DNA from: a virus
IMG/VR virus record: IMGVR_UViG_3300025141_000065
Span: 1-64,000 of that record
Strand: one strand, 5' to 3'
DNA: 64,000 bases
Every line of letters starts with the position of its first letter. The first letter of the stretch is position 1. Positions 37,558 to 46,018 of the stretch are shown in pieces. A program made the translations under genes and the position numbers. Under the pieces are notes generated by a model, which worked only from the letters and a program-made list of their open reading frames with translations, was not told the origin of the DNA and ran no database searches.

Positions 37558-38479
37558 TTTGTAATTCCTTAAAAAGTTTCTTATTCTCAATAAAGAATTC
37601 TTTAACTCCATTTAAACCTTGTAATTTAATTTCATTATATGTATACCAAGGACCGGCTTGTTTAATCAGACGTTGTTTAATCGCTTCCCTAATATAACTT
37701 TCCATAATGTCTATCCCACCCTCAACTCTAAAGGGAATGGTTGCCGAATTCCAGTTTTCACCCCCTGCTTTCGTTTTGCGTAACCTAATATCCATATCAA
37801 AACCCACGTTCTGCTTACCTTCTTTTATCCAACCCTGTCTCCGAACTTGTATTAAGAAGTGGGCGAAGAAACTTTGTGCTAATCCTCCGGGCATGTTGTC
37901 TAAAGCTGTAGGACCAACGGAAGATCTGACTTGGTTTATAGCTACTAAGGCTGAACCATATTTAAGATTAGGTAATAATTTAGGTAAGGCACTATTTACA
38001 AATCTAGCCTGCCAAGCCATAGGATTATAACTAAACTCTTCATCTAATACTACGGTGGGTACTAAACCAGCTATGCTATCCAATACAATAATATCCACAC
38101 CATCCAGCATTAACTCCCTAATCGTGCTAAAAGCCTCCTCTCCAGTAGTTGGTTGTAAAAATAGGAGGTTTTTTGTATCCACACCACATTTTTTAACCCA
38201 CTTAGGGTCATAAGATAGTTCTGTATCAATCCATGCGGCTACCCCACCTTGCTTTTGAACATTAACAACAATTTGTGAGGCTAAGTATGATTTACCAACA
38301 TTTGTAGGCCCATAAATTAAAGTAAATCTTTTCTTGGGTATACCACCACCAGTTAATTTATCCAAAGCTGGGATATTAAATGGAATCCTGTCATACTCTA
38401 ACCCAGCACTATCCCCTGATTGTAGATTTTTATGCTTTTTAAGTAGTTGTTTTATAACCTCAGATGCTGTTTTCTTCAT
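37541..38479 (-). CDS. RecA/UvsX-like recombinase
   Basis: 312 residues. Walker A GPTNVGKS (57-64), the WIDTELSYDPKW acidic strand, Walker B IIVLDS (Asp134), and a loop L2-like NQVRSSVGP...MPGGLA. C-terminal DNA-binding region shorter than RecA. Promotes strand exchange and replication-coupled repair. In one cluster with two nucleases and a resolvase. Confidence 0.9.
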   Translation of the reverse strand: MKKTASEVIKQLLKKHKNLQSGDSAGLEYDRIPFNIPALDKLTGGGIPKKRFTLIYGPTNVGKSYLASQIVVNVQKQGGVAAWIDTELSYDPKWVKKCGVDTKNLLFLQPTTGEEAFSTIRELMLDGVDIIVLDSIAGLVPTVVLDEEFSYNPMAWQARFVNSALPKLLPNLKYGSALVAINQVRSSVGPTALDNMPGGLAQSFFAHFLIQVRRQGWIKEGKQNVGFDMDIRLRKTKAGGENWNSATIPFRVEGGIDIMESYIREAIKQRLIKQAGPWYTYNEIKLQGLNGVKEFFIENKKLFKELQSELTT

Positions 38480-38697
38480 TCAGTATCCTCTTCGTCTTTA
38501 CTATTACTTTTATGATAAAGCTCGCTAAGTTTGGTTTTTATTAATTCTAAACTAGCGTCTATCACAGTATCCGCATCTGCTAACTGAGCTTCTAAAGATA
38601 ACTCTGTATCAATGTCTGATATTTCGACATCAATACGGCGATTTTCAAAATCCGCCATTTTTTGTGTAAACCCACCTTTAACTGAAATTAAAGACAT
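38476..38697 (-). CDS. Hypothetical acidic protein, 73 aa
   Basis: The frame opens at 38733; the ATG at 38697 follows GGGGGA and starts one base after the upstream stop, so it is preferred (MSLISVKGGF). Acidic helix with FENRRIDVEISDIDTEL. Precedes the recombinase gene with an ATGA overlap. Unknown; perhaps a recombinase partner. Confidence 0.6.
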   Translation of the reverse strand: MSLISVKGGFTQKMADFENRRIDVEISDIDTELSLEAQLADADTVIDASLELIKTKLSELYHKSNSKDEEDTE

Positions 38698-38698
38698 A

Positions 38699-39004
38699 TT
38701 AATCCCCCATTGACTTGTTTTCTTGGAGTTCATTAGTGAAACTCCCTTTAGCTAACATTAAAGCAATTATACCATATCCAGCGATATCTATAAACGTATC
38801 TATAACTGATTCATTCTTTGGCTCGTAATCGTTTTTCCACATCAGGTTTTTTAATCTCGACACTTTATCCCATAATCTAACAACCAATCCCTTTTCCCTA
38901 AAAGCTAAAATGTTGTCATGACCATAATCATGTTGTTTGTTTATTACAACTTGTGCTATTTCTAATGCAGCTTCCCTGCAAGCTTCTTCATAACTTTGTT
39001 CCAT
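38699..39004 (-). CDS. DUF1599/MazG-like nucleotide pyrophosphohydrolase
   Basis: 101 residues. Pattern NKQHDYGHDNILAF, GLVVRLWDKVSRLKNL, NESVIDTFIDIAGYGIIAL, matching the all-alpha DUF1599 group (nucleotide modification associated domain 1, related to MazG/MazZ). Acidic residues Glu, Asp and Asp in these helices would bind metal. Likely trims a nucleotide from the pool. Next to the DNA polymerase gene. Confidence 0.75.
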   Translation of the reverse strand: MEQSYEEACREAALEIAQVVINKQHDYGHDNILAFREKGLVVRLWDKVSRLKNLMWKNDYEPKNESVIDTFIDIAGYGIIALMLAKGSFTNELQENKSMGD

Positions 39005-39017
39005 AATAATTCCTTCC

Positions 39018-41039
39018 TTAATCTGAATAATCTAAAAATGAAATATCTTTAAAATCTTTTTTATTAGCCCATGATTTAACGCATAACTCCATATCAACTT
39101 TTAAAGGGATATCTAAACTGTTTTGTTCAAGTAATTCTTTGATTCGCTTTGGAATTAAGCCTAATTCAGATTCATGTATCTCACATATAATCTCATCATG
39201 TACTTGTAAGACTATATTGGATCTCTTATCTTGTAAATAGTTAGAAATTTCTACCATTCTCTCACTAAGGATGTCAGCACTAGTTCCTTGTACAAGATAG
39301 TTAACTCCTTTATAAGCAAAATCTGCTTTTATATTATACCTACGATTATATCTATTTTTTATACCCTTTTTACTCTGTTTAACTCTAGCAACAACATCAT
39401 TAAAAAATTTTTTAGATCCAACCATACCCTCAAAATATTTTCTTTTATAACTTGCTGCTTCTTCTGGAGTTGTTTTTAACTGCTCTGCTAGTCTATTTTT
39501 GCCGATACCATAAATTGTGCCAAAAGTGATACCTTTAGCTAGTTGTCGATAAAATTTAAACTGCTCATCATTTTCAGTAATGTTGAAGGCTAACTTAGCC
39601 GCCTCTCCATGAAAGTCCACCTCATCTTTGTTAAGTAAGGCATCTATAGTCTCATTTCTAAAGTAGGACATAAAAACTCGAACTTCCATTTGATTATAAT
39701 CAAAACTAACTAATGAGTAATGTGGTCTAGGTACAAATAAACGTCTAATAGATATTTGATTTTCATCTTTATCATCATAAGATTCATCCCCAATAAATGC
39801 CCAAGTTTCTAGTACATCATCAGATAACTCTACATTAAGTTGTTGACCTTTTGATGAAACCATAGCGTCTATTTTGTTTTTTATTCTAAGTTTTTCTTCT
39901 TCAGTTAACTCAGGACTAACTAAACGAAAATGGTTTCTAGGTATATTTTGTAAATTTGGATCTCTACTGGAAAGTCTCCCTGTTGCTGTACCCCAATTAC
40001 AAAAAGATGTTCGCATAACATCTTTATCTACATATCTATCTACATAAGTGGACTTTAATTTCTGTAACGCTCTGTATTGCCGTATTAACCCAGCTAAACG
40101 GTGATTTATGTTTACTAAAGCCGCCTCATTCCAAGAAGCAGCCCCCTTTTCAGTCTTTATTGGTGATTCTATTCCCAAAGAGGCGAAAACTTCCCCGATT
40201 TGCTTTGGGCTAGACATATTAAATTCTTTTTCATCATGTTTGGGGGAAGCTATTGGAATATCACGATTCCATTTTTTCATACCGGATACGTTAAGTATTT
40301 CACGTTCAAGTTCATTTAAGCGTATTAGTAATAATTTTTGAATTTTTAAAGTGTATTCTTTATCAATTGAGATACCTAACATTTCCATTTCAAGTAATAC
40401 TTTAGTTAGCTTACATTCTAAGTTAAATATGTTACTTTGATCCGTTTTCTTTATCTTTACTAAACACTCTTGGTATAATCTCGCGGTTAAATTAATATCC
40501 TCTTTACAATATTCCCCCAAAAAATCTATTGGTGCTTCAGAAAAATTTTTGTGCCAGTTATTCTTACGTAACTCGTGTTTAGTATCAAGATCATACTGTA
40601 CTGCTTCTGGACCATAACGCCTATTGCCTGTAGCTGTTAAACTTAACTCTCTAATGTCTGAGTGTTCAATTAGCCTAACCATCACAATTACATCAATTAA
40701 AGCTTTATTAAGACAAGTTAACCCCTCTTGAGCTAAAAAATGTAAATCGAATTTAAGGTTATACCCAATAAAAGTGTTTATTGATGAATTTAAAAACTCG
40801 ATCAGTTCTGTGCGATGTTCCTTATAAAGATTTTGATCTCTATCTTCACCGGAATGTAAAAAGGGGTAATACTGCATTACCCCCTTATATTTAGGCTCGC
40901 CAATTCCTATACCACACAACTGATTAATATCATAATCTAACCCATTAGTCTCCACATCAATAACAACGCTTTTGGTTTCCAAGGTTGACGACTTTAATTG
41001 TTGTAATGCATCTTTAAAATTATTATTATTGACTATCAT
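39018..41039 (-). CDS. Family A DNA polymerase with 3'-5' exonuclease
   Basis: 673 residues. Exonuclease: DVETNG (Asp28, Glu30), NLKFDLH (Asp98), YCKEDINLT (Asp181). Polymerase: TGRLSSRDPNLQNIP (353-367), motif A FDYNQMEV (Asp447), motif B RQLAKGITFGTIYG (498-511), motif C QVHDEI (His614, Asp615, Glu616). No 5' nuclease domain. About 60 acidic residues are inserted between NLQNIP and motif A. Replicative polymerase of the phage. Confidence 0.95.
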   Translation of the reverse strand: MIVNNNNFKDALQQLKSSTLETKSVVIDVETNGLDYDINQLCGIGIGEPKYKGVMQYYPFLHSGEDRDQNLYKEHRTELIEFLNSSINTFIGYNLKFDLHFLAQEGLTCLNKALIDVIVMVRLIEHSDIRELSLTATGNRRYGPEAVQYDLDTKHELRKNNWHKNFSEAPIDFLGEYCKEDINLTARLYQECLVKIKKTDQSNIFNLECKLTKVLLEMEMLGISIDKEYTLKIQKLLLIRLNELEREILNVSGMKKWNRDIPIASPKHDEKEFNMSSPKQIGEVFASLGIESPIKTEKGAASWNEAALVNINHRLAGLIRQYRALQKLKSTYVDRYVDKDVMRTSFCNWGTATGRLSSRDPNLQNIPRNHFRLVSPELTEEEKLRIKNKIDAMVSSKGQQLNVELSDDVLETWAFIGDESYDDKDENQISIRRLFVPRPHYSLVSFDYNQMEVRVFMSYFRNETIDALLNKDEVDFHGEAAKLAFNITENDEQFKFYRQLAKGITFGTIYGIGKNRLAEQLKTTPEEAASYKRKYFEGMVGSKKFFNDVVARVKQSKKGIKNRYNRRYNIKADFAYKGVNYLVQGTSADILSERMVEISNYLQDKRSNIVLQVHDEIICEIHESELGLIPKRIKELLEQNSLDIPLKVDMELCVKSWANKKDFKDISFLDYSD

Positions 41040-41064
41040 GATAAGTCTTAATACTTATCGTAAC

Positions 41065-41781
41065 TTAAAATAAATTCGAGGAGGCACTCCCACTAACTGA
41101 TTCCTCTTTAGGAGATCCACCCCCCTGCGTTCTATAAAAATAATCTTTTATTGACTCTACAGTATTGGCCTTCTCTAAAACATCTTCAGGTATTTTATTA
41201 TTAATTGCTGTAGGAGATATGAAATATCGAGTGTCTATACCTTTCCCCTCTCTAACCATTTTCATCACAACTTTATTTAAAGCTCCTGATTCATCACCAA
41301 TTGGCGAAATCTGTTGTTTCCAATTTGAATTACTTGTAGTAATAATGCGTAAATCATTAACTTCTTCTTTAAAGATTTTCCTGCCGCCAGCTGTCTCCGC
41401 TTCCTCCCAAATACCTTGCTCTATCAATTCTTGGTGTGTACCATCTATAACTTTTCTATGCTCTAAACTATGGTGAATTTCATGTATATATATCCAAAAT
41501 GAAATTTTAAATCTACTTCTTACATCTGCTGGTACAACACTATTGTCTATATCAGGATGATCCATTAACGAAGTCCATTGATTTGAGCCGGTTGACCACA
41601 TGTACATAAAATAACCATCTAACCAACGCTTTTCTACTTTACTTACTTCCGGTCTATCATCGCCAGAAGCTAACATTGTGAAAAATACTGCATCTCCCGG
41701 TTGAAAATAGTATTCAACATACTCATTCGCAGTCTCTGAACTTTTCTTTGGTTTATGCTCTTCAAAAGTTACAATACCCAT
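41065..41781 (-). CDS. Probable ssDNA-binding protein from internal start
   Basis: ATG at 41781 (MGIVTFEEHKPKK) is 7 bases from AAGGAG, better than most starts of the window, so a 238-residue protein is probably made separately from the C-terminal part of the primase frame. Acidic/aromatic core and a Ser-rich tail ending in Phe fit phage single-stranded DNA-binding proteins. Lies between the primase and polymerase. Confidence 0.65.
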   Translation of the reverse strand: MGIVTFEEHKPKKSSETANEYVEYYFQPGDAVFFTMLASGDDRPEVSKVEKRWLDGYFMYMWSTGSNQWTSLMDHPDIDNSVVPADVRSRFKISFWIYIHEIHHSLEHRKVIDGTHQELIEQGIWEEAETAGGRKIFKEEVNDLRIITTSNSNWKQQISPIGDESGALNKVVMKMVREGKGIDTRYFISPTAINNKIPEDVLEKANTVESIKDYFYRTQGGGSPKEESVSGSASSNLF

Positions 41782-42681
41782 ATCTGTTCTCCTTAAAAAA
41801 CTTCTATTTCTTATAATTAAATCTAACTCTTCTTTATTCCGAATTTCTTGAAAATCTTTATACTTATCTGGAAAGTCTACAAAGGATATCATGAATCTAT
41901 CCTCAAAAGCAACGTCTAGTGTCTCGCCTTTAGTTTTTAATGCTCTTATTATCCCTTCTTGACCTGCCCTATCATTATCTAAACATAAAACTATTTCACT
42001 TGGATTTAAATTCCCTAATAAATCTATCTGATACTTCGACACAGAGGCCCCTAGAACCGCCACAGACGAATAATTATGCTGATCTAGCCATATAGTATCC
42101 AAAACACCTTCTACGACCAGTATTGGGCTATTATCACGTAATTTATTTTCCCCAAATAAAACCTTAGATTTTTTAAACCCCGCAGTAAATAAATATTTGG
42201 GTATTTCTTCTCGCCTTCGCGTAATCCAACCCAATGGCGTTTTATTAGGTGATTGTACTGGAATAACAAAATCACCATATTTATTTTGCTTACATTCCCA
42301 TTTAGCTAATGTTTCTTTTGTAAATCCTCTCTGATAAATCCAATGATCATCTGGGAGAGGAAGTAAACCAGCATAAGAAGTTTGTGGAAAAACATCCAAC
42401 TCTTTTACATTAGATTTATCATCAAAAAAACTTGTATATATTAAAGGGGTATCTAATTCATTTTTTAGTTGTTTTATTGCTTTGTGGGATATACCGCTAA
42501 TTAAAGAGAATAAACTACCTTGTCCACACCCAGCATAACATATCCAAACACCCTTCTCTGTGTTAATTGAACAAGAAGCTCTTCTATCATAATGATTAGG
42601 AAGTGGACAATTAATAACGAACTGTTCAGAAGTTGGTACTTCAACCCCATATTTTAATAATTGGGAATACCAATCTATCAC
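41065..42681 (-). CDS. CHC2/TOPRIM primase fused in frame to ssDNA-binding-like domain
   Basis: 538 residues. Residues 1-300: CHC2 zinc site (Cys25, His30, Cys48, Cys52) and TOPRIM domain (Glu191 in VVEGVLD, Asp235-Asn-Asp237), a DnaG-type primase. Residues 301-538 are a separate phage-type domain (FQPGDAVFFTMLASGDD, FKISFWIYIHEIHHSLEH) with a flexible tail ending SASSNLF, like ssDNA-binding proteins. The join holds a perfect ribosome binding site and a T6 run; with one T fewer the primase would end exactly there in TAA. It may be a true fusion, a slippage product or a one-base sequence error. Confidence 0.85.
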   Translation of the reverse strand: MIDWYSQLLKYGVEVPTSEQFVINCPLPNHYDRRASCSINTEKGVWICYAGCGQGSLFSLISGISHKAIKQLKNELDTPLIYTSFFDDKSNVKELDVFPQTSYAGLLPLPDDHWIYQRGFTKETLAKWECKQNKYGDFVIPVQSPNKTPLGWITRRREEIPKYLFTAGFKKSKVLFGENKLRDNSPILVVEGVLDTIWLDQHNYSSVAVLGASVSKYQIDLLGNLNPSEIVLCLDNDRAGQEGIIRALKTKGETLDVAFEDRFMISFVDFPDKYKDFQEIRNKEELDLIIRNRSFLRRTDMGIVTFEEHKPKKSSETANEYVEYYFQPGDAVFFTMLASGDDRPEVSKVEKRWLDGYFMYMWSTGSNQWTSLMDHPDIDNSVVPADVRSRFKISFWIYIHEIHHSLEHRKVIDGTHQELIEQGIWEEAETAGGRKIFKEEVNDLRIITTSNSNWKQQISPIGDESGALNKVVMKMVREGKGIDTRYFISPTAINNKIPEDVLEKANTVESIKDYFYRTQGGGSPKEESVSGSASSNLF

Positions 42682-42692
42682 TACTCAGCCTC

Positions 42693-42893
42693 TTAGTCCT
42701 TCCCACGTAAATAAACTAGAAGTTCATTCTCATACCCATCTTTATCTATTACTACAAGCTTCTGCTTTGGGTCAACTGCTTTCTTAATCATGCCTGCGGT
42801 AATATCTATGAGGTGTTTATTTACGCCCCTACTTTTTAAAGTTGTAATAACGGTGTCATCATCATTACTATTAAATAAATTAAAAATACCCAT
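42693..42893 (-). CDS. Hypothetical protein, 66 aa
   Basis: Starts MGIFNLFNSNDDD, then a helix and a short beta hairpin (KLVVIDKDGYENELLVYL). Between helicase and primase genes; perhaps a replication accessory factor. Not recognised. Confidence 0.65.
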   Translation of the reverse strand: MGIFNLFNSNDDDTVITTLKSRGVNKHLIDITAGMIKKAVDPKQKLVVIDKDGYENELLVYLRGKD

Positions 42894-42908
42894 TTTAAAC
42901 TCCTTACT

Positions 42909-44156
42909 TTATATATTTAAATAATCGGGTCGTTCTTCAATGTTACCATTATCTACGTCCCAATGCATAACTGTCAAATCCTTCATTAATTCACCATCCC
43001 TATATTTCTGAAAACTAATACTTCTTTTATCGTCTTCTATTTCAGATAAGGTACACATTGATATAACTACATCAGCCGCTCTAAATAATGCATCACCAAA
43101 AGCTACTTGATTTGTTTTAGGGTGAGTAAATTCATCTACAACTTCTCTAGTTGCCTGTGTTGTAACCATAATAGGAATTTCCATAGAAATGGCTAAATTC
43201 TTTAAACCATAAAATAATTCATGGGATTGTTCCCAAGCTTGTTTTTTAGAAGTTCCCGTATTTAATAAGTAAACACCATCTATTACTACAAACTCAGGTT
43301 TATTCTGCCTAATTAAATTAGATATATCTTCCAAAGTAATACTTATGTGTCCGGAAATACCATCACAAACTAATAATGATTTTTGATCTGCTTTAGATAG
43401 GAAGTCTATATATTCAGCTTCATTAATCTTATCCCCCCTGCGTAAAGCACTATGTGATAAGTTATAGCCCATCATATTAGCTAAAACTACATCCAATCTC
43501 ATATTCATGGATTGAGTAGGCATTTCAGTGGATATTAATAACGTTTTAAAGCCCTCTCTGATCGCCATAGCGGCAGAATGAATGCACATCCATGTCTTAC
43601 CTATAGTAGGCCTCGCAAAAACCGATATAAGCTCTCCCGGCATCCACCCAACTCCAACATCATTAAGTGATGTAAAACTAGTAGGTATACCCATTAAACC
43701 TGAAACATTTTTATTACGTTTATCAACTCTATCTCTATATTCTTCTAACCGATCTAAACTACCGGAATTATACAGATCAAGATTTCTATCCATACCTACT
43801 CTTATGTTAGATAAGCTGGTTAAGATATTACTAAGGGCTTGTTTCGGATTTTCATTTATTATGGAGTCGACATCTCTAAAAGCTCGTATCGTTTGACGGC
43901 CTATTGAAGCTTCTTCAAATTGCTCTAAAGCAAACTCAAATTTTTGTGTTTTGCTACTTTCATCAAGTTCTGGGAACTCATTATGTAAAACTTCGACAGA
44001 TGGGGGTGAGCCACACCTATCAACGTACTGAGCAATAAATTTATATTGTTTAGCATACAAGTGAAAATCTTGTACTGAAAACTTAAACTTATCAAAATTT
44101 TCTTTTTTAGTTAATTTAAAAAGTACCGCGGATTCTATAAATTCAGGGCTTGCCAT
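42909..44156 (-). CDS. DnaB-like replicative helicase
   Basis: 415 residues. N-terminal helical domain, then WMPGELISVFARPTIGKTWM with Walker A ARPTIGKT (181-188), LLISTEMPTQSMNMRLD, Walker B-like FVVIDGVYLL and a VTTQATREV (H4) motif. RecA-fold hexameric helicase unwinding DNA at the fork, loaded with the primase encoded just downstream. Overlaps the gene upstream by 14 bases. Confidence 0.9.
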   Translation of the reverse strand: MASPEFIESAVLFKLTKKENFDKFKFSVQDFHLYAKQYKFIAQYVDRCGSPPSVEVLHNEFPELDESSKTQKFEFALEQFEEASIGRQTIRAFRDVDSIINENPKQALSNILTSLSNIRVGMDRNLDLYNSGSLDRLEEYRDRVDKRNKNVSGLMGIPTSFTSLNDVGVGWMPGELISVFARPTIGKTWMCIHSAAMAIREGFKTLLISTEMPTQSMNMRLDVVLANMMGYNLSHSALRRGDKINEAEYIDFLSKADQKSLLVCDGISGHISITLEDISNLIRQNKPEFVVIDGVYLLNTGTSKKQAWEQSHELFYGLKNLAISMEIPIMVTTQATREVVDEFTHPKTNQVAFGDALFRAADVVISMCTLSEIEDDKRSISFQKYRDGELMKDLTVMHWDVDNGNIEERPDYLNI

Positions 44157-44397
44157 GTGGTGAATTTCCTACTTTTGAGTATAAAACTCTATTAGAATTA
44201 ATATTTTCTAAGTAATAGTCTACATTCACATCATCCAAACTGTCAATAATCTTCTTAGCTTCATTAAATGAATTATATTTTCCAACTACCCACACTTTAG
44301 AGGGATTTTCTATAGCTATAACCCTAAAAACATAATCCTCATCTTTAAGCGGCTTGGCACTTTGAATTAAACCTCCTTTTCTATGTCTCTTTACCAC
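44143..44397 (-). CDS. Hypothetical basic protein, 84 aa
   Basis: Basic N-terminus (MVKRHRKGGLIQSAKPLK), then an alpha/beta region (VWVVGKYNSFNEAKKIIDSL). Between the sigma-like and helicase genes. Unknown. Confidence 0.65.
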   Translation of the reverse strand: MVKRHRKGGLIQSAKPLKDEDYVFRVIAIENPSKVWVVGKYNSFNEAKKIIDSLDDVNVDYYLENINSNRVLYSKVGNSPHGKP

Positions 44398-44423
44398 TAT
44401 ATCTTTAATCCTTCATCTACAAG

Positions 44424-45311
44424 TTAATATTCTTCAACTAAATCTGAAAATTTCTCTCTCAATGTTTGTCGAATTTTATACGCTGAATCACCTAAATCAT
44501 TACTTATCTCTTCCATAGTCATCCCCTCTTGGCGTAACTCAAGAAATTTAAGCTCTTTAACATCTAATTTTTTATTCTCAATAACACTTTCCATTTCAAT
44601 CTGTTCAAAAAGATCTACACTTCTCATATCTTCTGGCTCGATGCCTTTAATTTCACGCTGTGCAGAATCATGTAAGGGGACAAGTTCATCTAAATTTATC
44701 TCGTTCACATACTCCCCATCCGCACCCTGTTTTCTTTTCTTATCTTTACTTATTAATGTGTAGACCGTATTCTGCATAGCCCAATGTAAATAAGTATGGA
44801 ATAATACTTTCTTTTCTTCACCCTTCTCAGTTTTATATGTTCTATCAGGATTAAATAAATTTGCCGCTTTTATAATTGAATACCTTAATTCTTGCGCCAT
44901 TCCGTCTTTATCTATACTTAATCTTTTAATAGCCCCTTGTACAAAATCTGTTTGTAAAAATTTATGAACTTTAGGTTCCCATAACATAATTAATAAATCA
45001 AGATAAGGAGACATAATTTCTAACCGCAGTTGAGCTTCTTTAACTAAAAGATCACGTTCCACTTCAGAAAAGTTTAATTTTTCTAAATCTTCTCTATCAA
45101 TAGCTTCGTATTTTTTAATGAATTTACGTATTTGTTGACATTGTTCATAAATAGTTAATAAAATTTCTGTAAGTTCACGTTCTGTTTGTTTCTCATTAGT
45201 TGTTTTTATACTGTTAGCAACTTTATATGTTTTAAGTAAATTGTATTTTTGTTTAACCTCCTGTATGGCTAAACTAAAATCAGTATTTATAAGGGGTATA
45301 CTCTTTTCCAT
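44424..45311 (-). CDS. Phage sigma-70-like transcription factor
   Basis: 295 residues. The middle part (AQELRYSIIKAANLFNPDRT, then FHTYLHWAMQNTVYTLISKD) reads as sigma region 2. The C-terminus (LKFLELRQEGMTMEEISNDL, then YKIRQTLREKFSDL) reads as a region 4 helix-turn-helix. It would direct host RNA polymerase to phage promoters, probably for later genes. TAATG overlap with the small membrane protein gene upstream. Confidence 0.75.
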   Translation of the reverse strand: MEKSIPLINTDFSLAIQEVKQKYNLLKTYKVANSIKTTNEKQTERELTEILLTIYEQCQQIRKFIKKYEAIDREDLEKLNFSEVERDLLVKEAQLRLEIMSPYLDLLIMLWEPKVHKFLQTDFVQGAIKRLSIDKDGMAQELRYSIIKAANLFNPDRTYKTEKGEEKKVLFHTYLHWAMQNTVYTLISKDKKRKQGADGEYVNEINLDELVPLHDSAQREIKGIEPEDMRSVDLFEQIEMESVIENKKLDVKELKFLELRQEGMTMEEISNDLGDSAYKIRQTLREKFSDLVEEY

Positions 45312-45517
45312 TATCGTTGCTTGTTATTTAAGTATTTAACAAAAATAGAGATGGTAAAAGCCCACAATATAATACCAATTATTAAAAATCCTATGGGAAC
45401 TACAGTATATCTAGCTAAAACAGTCCAAACCATATCTTCGATAATATGGGCAAAAGATAATGATGTAAATAAAATCCAAAAACTTTTAGTTTTCAAGAAA
45501 TTTAATGTGGTGATCAT
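45311..45517 (-). CDS. Small membrane protein, 68 aa
   Basis: Two transmembrane helices (about residues 12-30 and 38-58, the latter VPIGFLIIGIILWAFTISIF). Encoded just upstream of the sigma-like gene and coupled to it by TAATG. Function unknown. Confidence 0.65.
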   Translation of the reverse strand: MITTLNFLKTKSFWILFTSLSFAHIIEDMVWTVLARYTVVPIGFLIIGIILWAFTISIFVKYLNNKQR

Positions 45518-45538
45518 TTATATTCCCCTTTAAATAAT

Positions 45539-45560
45539 ATATGAACCCCAAGGGTTCATA
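45539..45560. repeat. Hairpin ATGAACCC/GGGTTCAT
   Basis: 8-9 bp perfect stem with a CAA loop in the gap between 45517 and 45596. It lies just after the stop at 45596 in the leftward direction and is followed by A/T-rich sequence, so it may be a weak terminator or a processing site. Confidence 0.5.
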
Positions 45561-45595
45561 AATATTTTACCAAACTTATGTTCTAATGTTAAGTG

Positions 45596-46018
45596 TTAAA
45601 ATTTAGCTGTTCTAGTTTGTCCTGCTCTTTGGGCTTTGTCATAACATTGTCTAGTACAATACATATACTTTTTGTATCTTTTATCTTTATATCGCTGAAT
45701 AATTTCATTACGTTTTCGATAAAACGGAATTCTGCAGAAAGCGCAATTTACTTTAATGTTGTAATATTTGAATTTACATTTTTGTGAACATATACGTTTT
45801 ATATAACCCTTATGGTTTTCTATATAAGTTTTACAAACAAGACAATAACCAACTTTTCTTTTTTTTACTGCGACTGTGGTTATATTATTTGCTTTTAATA
45901 CTTTATGGACATATTGTTTAGATACTTTAAATTGTTTACCAATTTGCTGTAACGTTAAGGTAGGCTTTTCCTGCCTATACAAAACAATGTCTTCGATTTT
46001 ACTAGGCTTTTTCCTCAT
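45596..46018 (-). CDS. Helix-turn-helix protein with two zinc motifs
   Basis: 140 residues. HTH at about 20-46 (LTLQQIGKQFKVSKQYVHKV), then CLVC...CSQKC and CAFCRIPF...YCTRQC. The second unit CxxCxIP-x(n)-CS/TxxC matches that of the rightward protein at 7692 (CTNCQIPI...FCSKRC), so the two are paralogues in opposite transcription units. DNA-binding regulator or degenerate homing endonuclease. Overlaps the tail gene by 16 bases. Confidence 0.7.
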   Translation of the reverse strand: MRKKPSKIEDIVLYRQEKPTLTLQQIGKQFKVSKQYVHKVLKANNITTVAVKKRKVGYCLVCKTYIENHKGYIKRICSQKCKFKYYNIKVNCAFCRIPFYRKRNEIIQRYKDKRYKKYMYCTRQCYDKAQRAGQTRTAKF

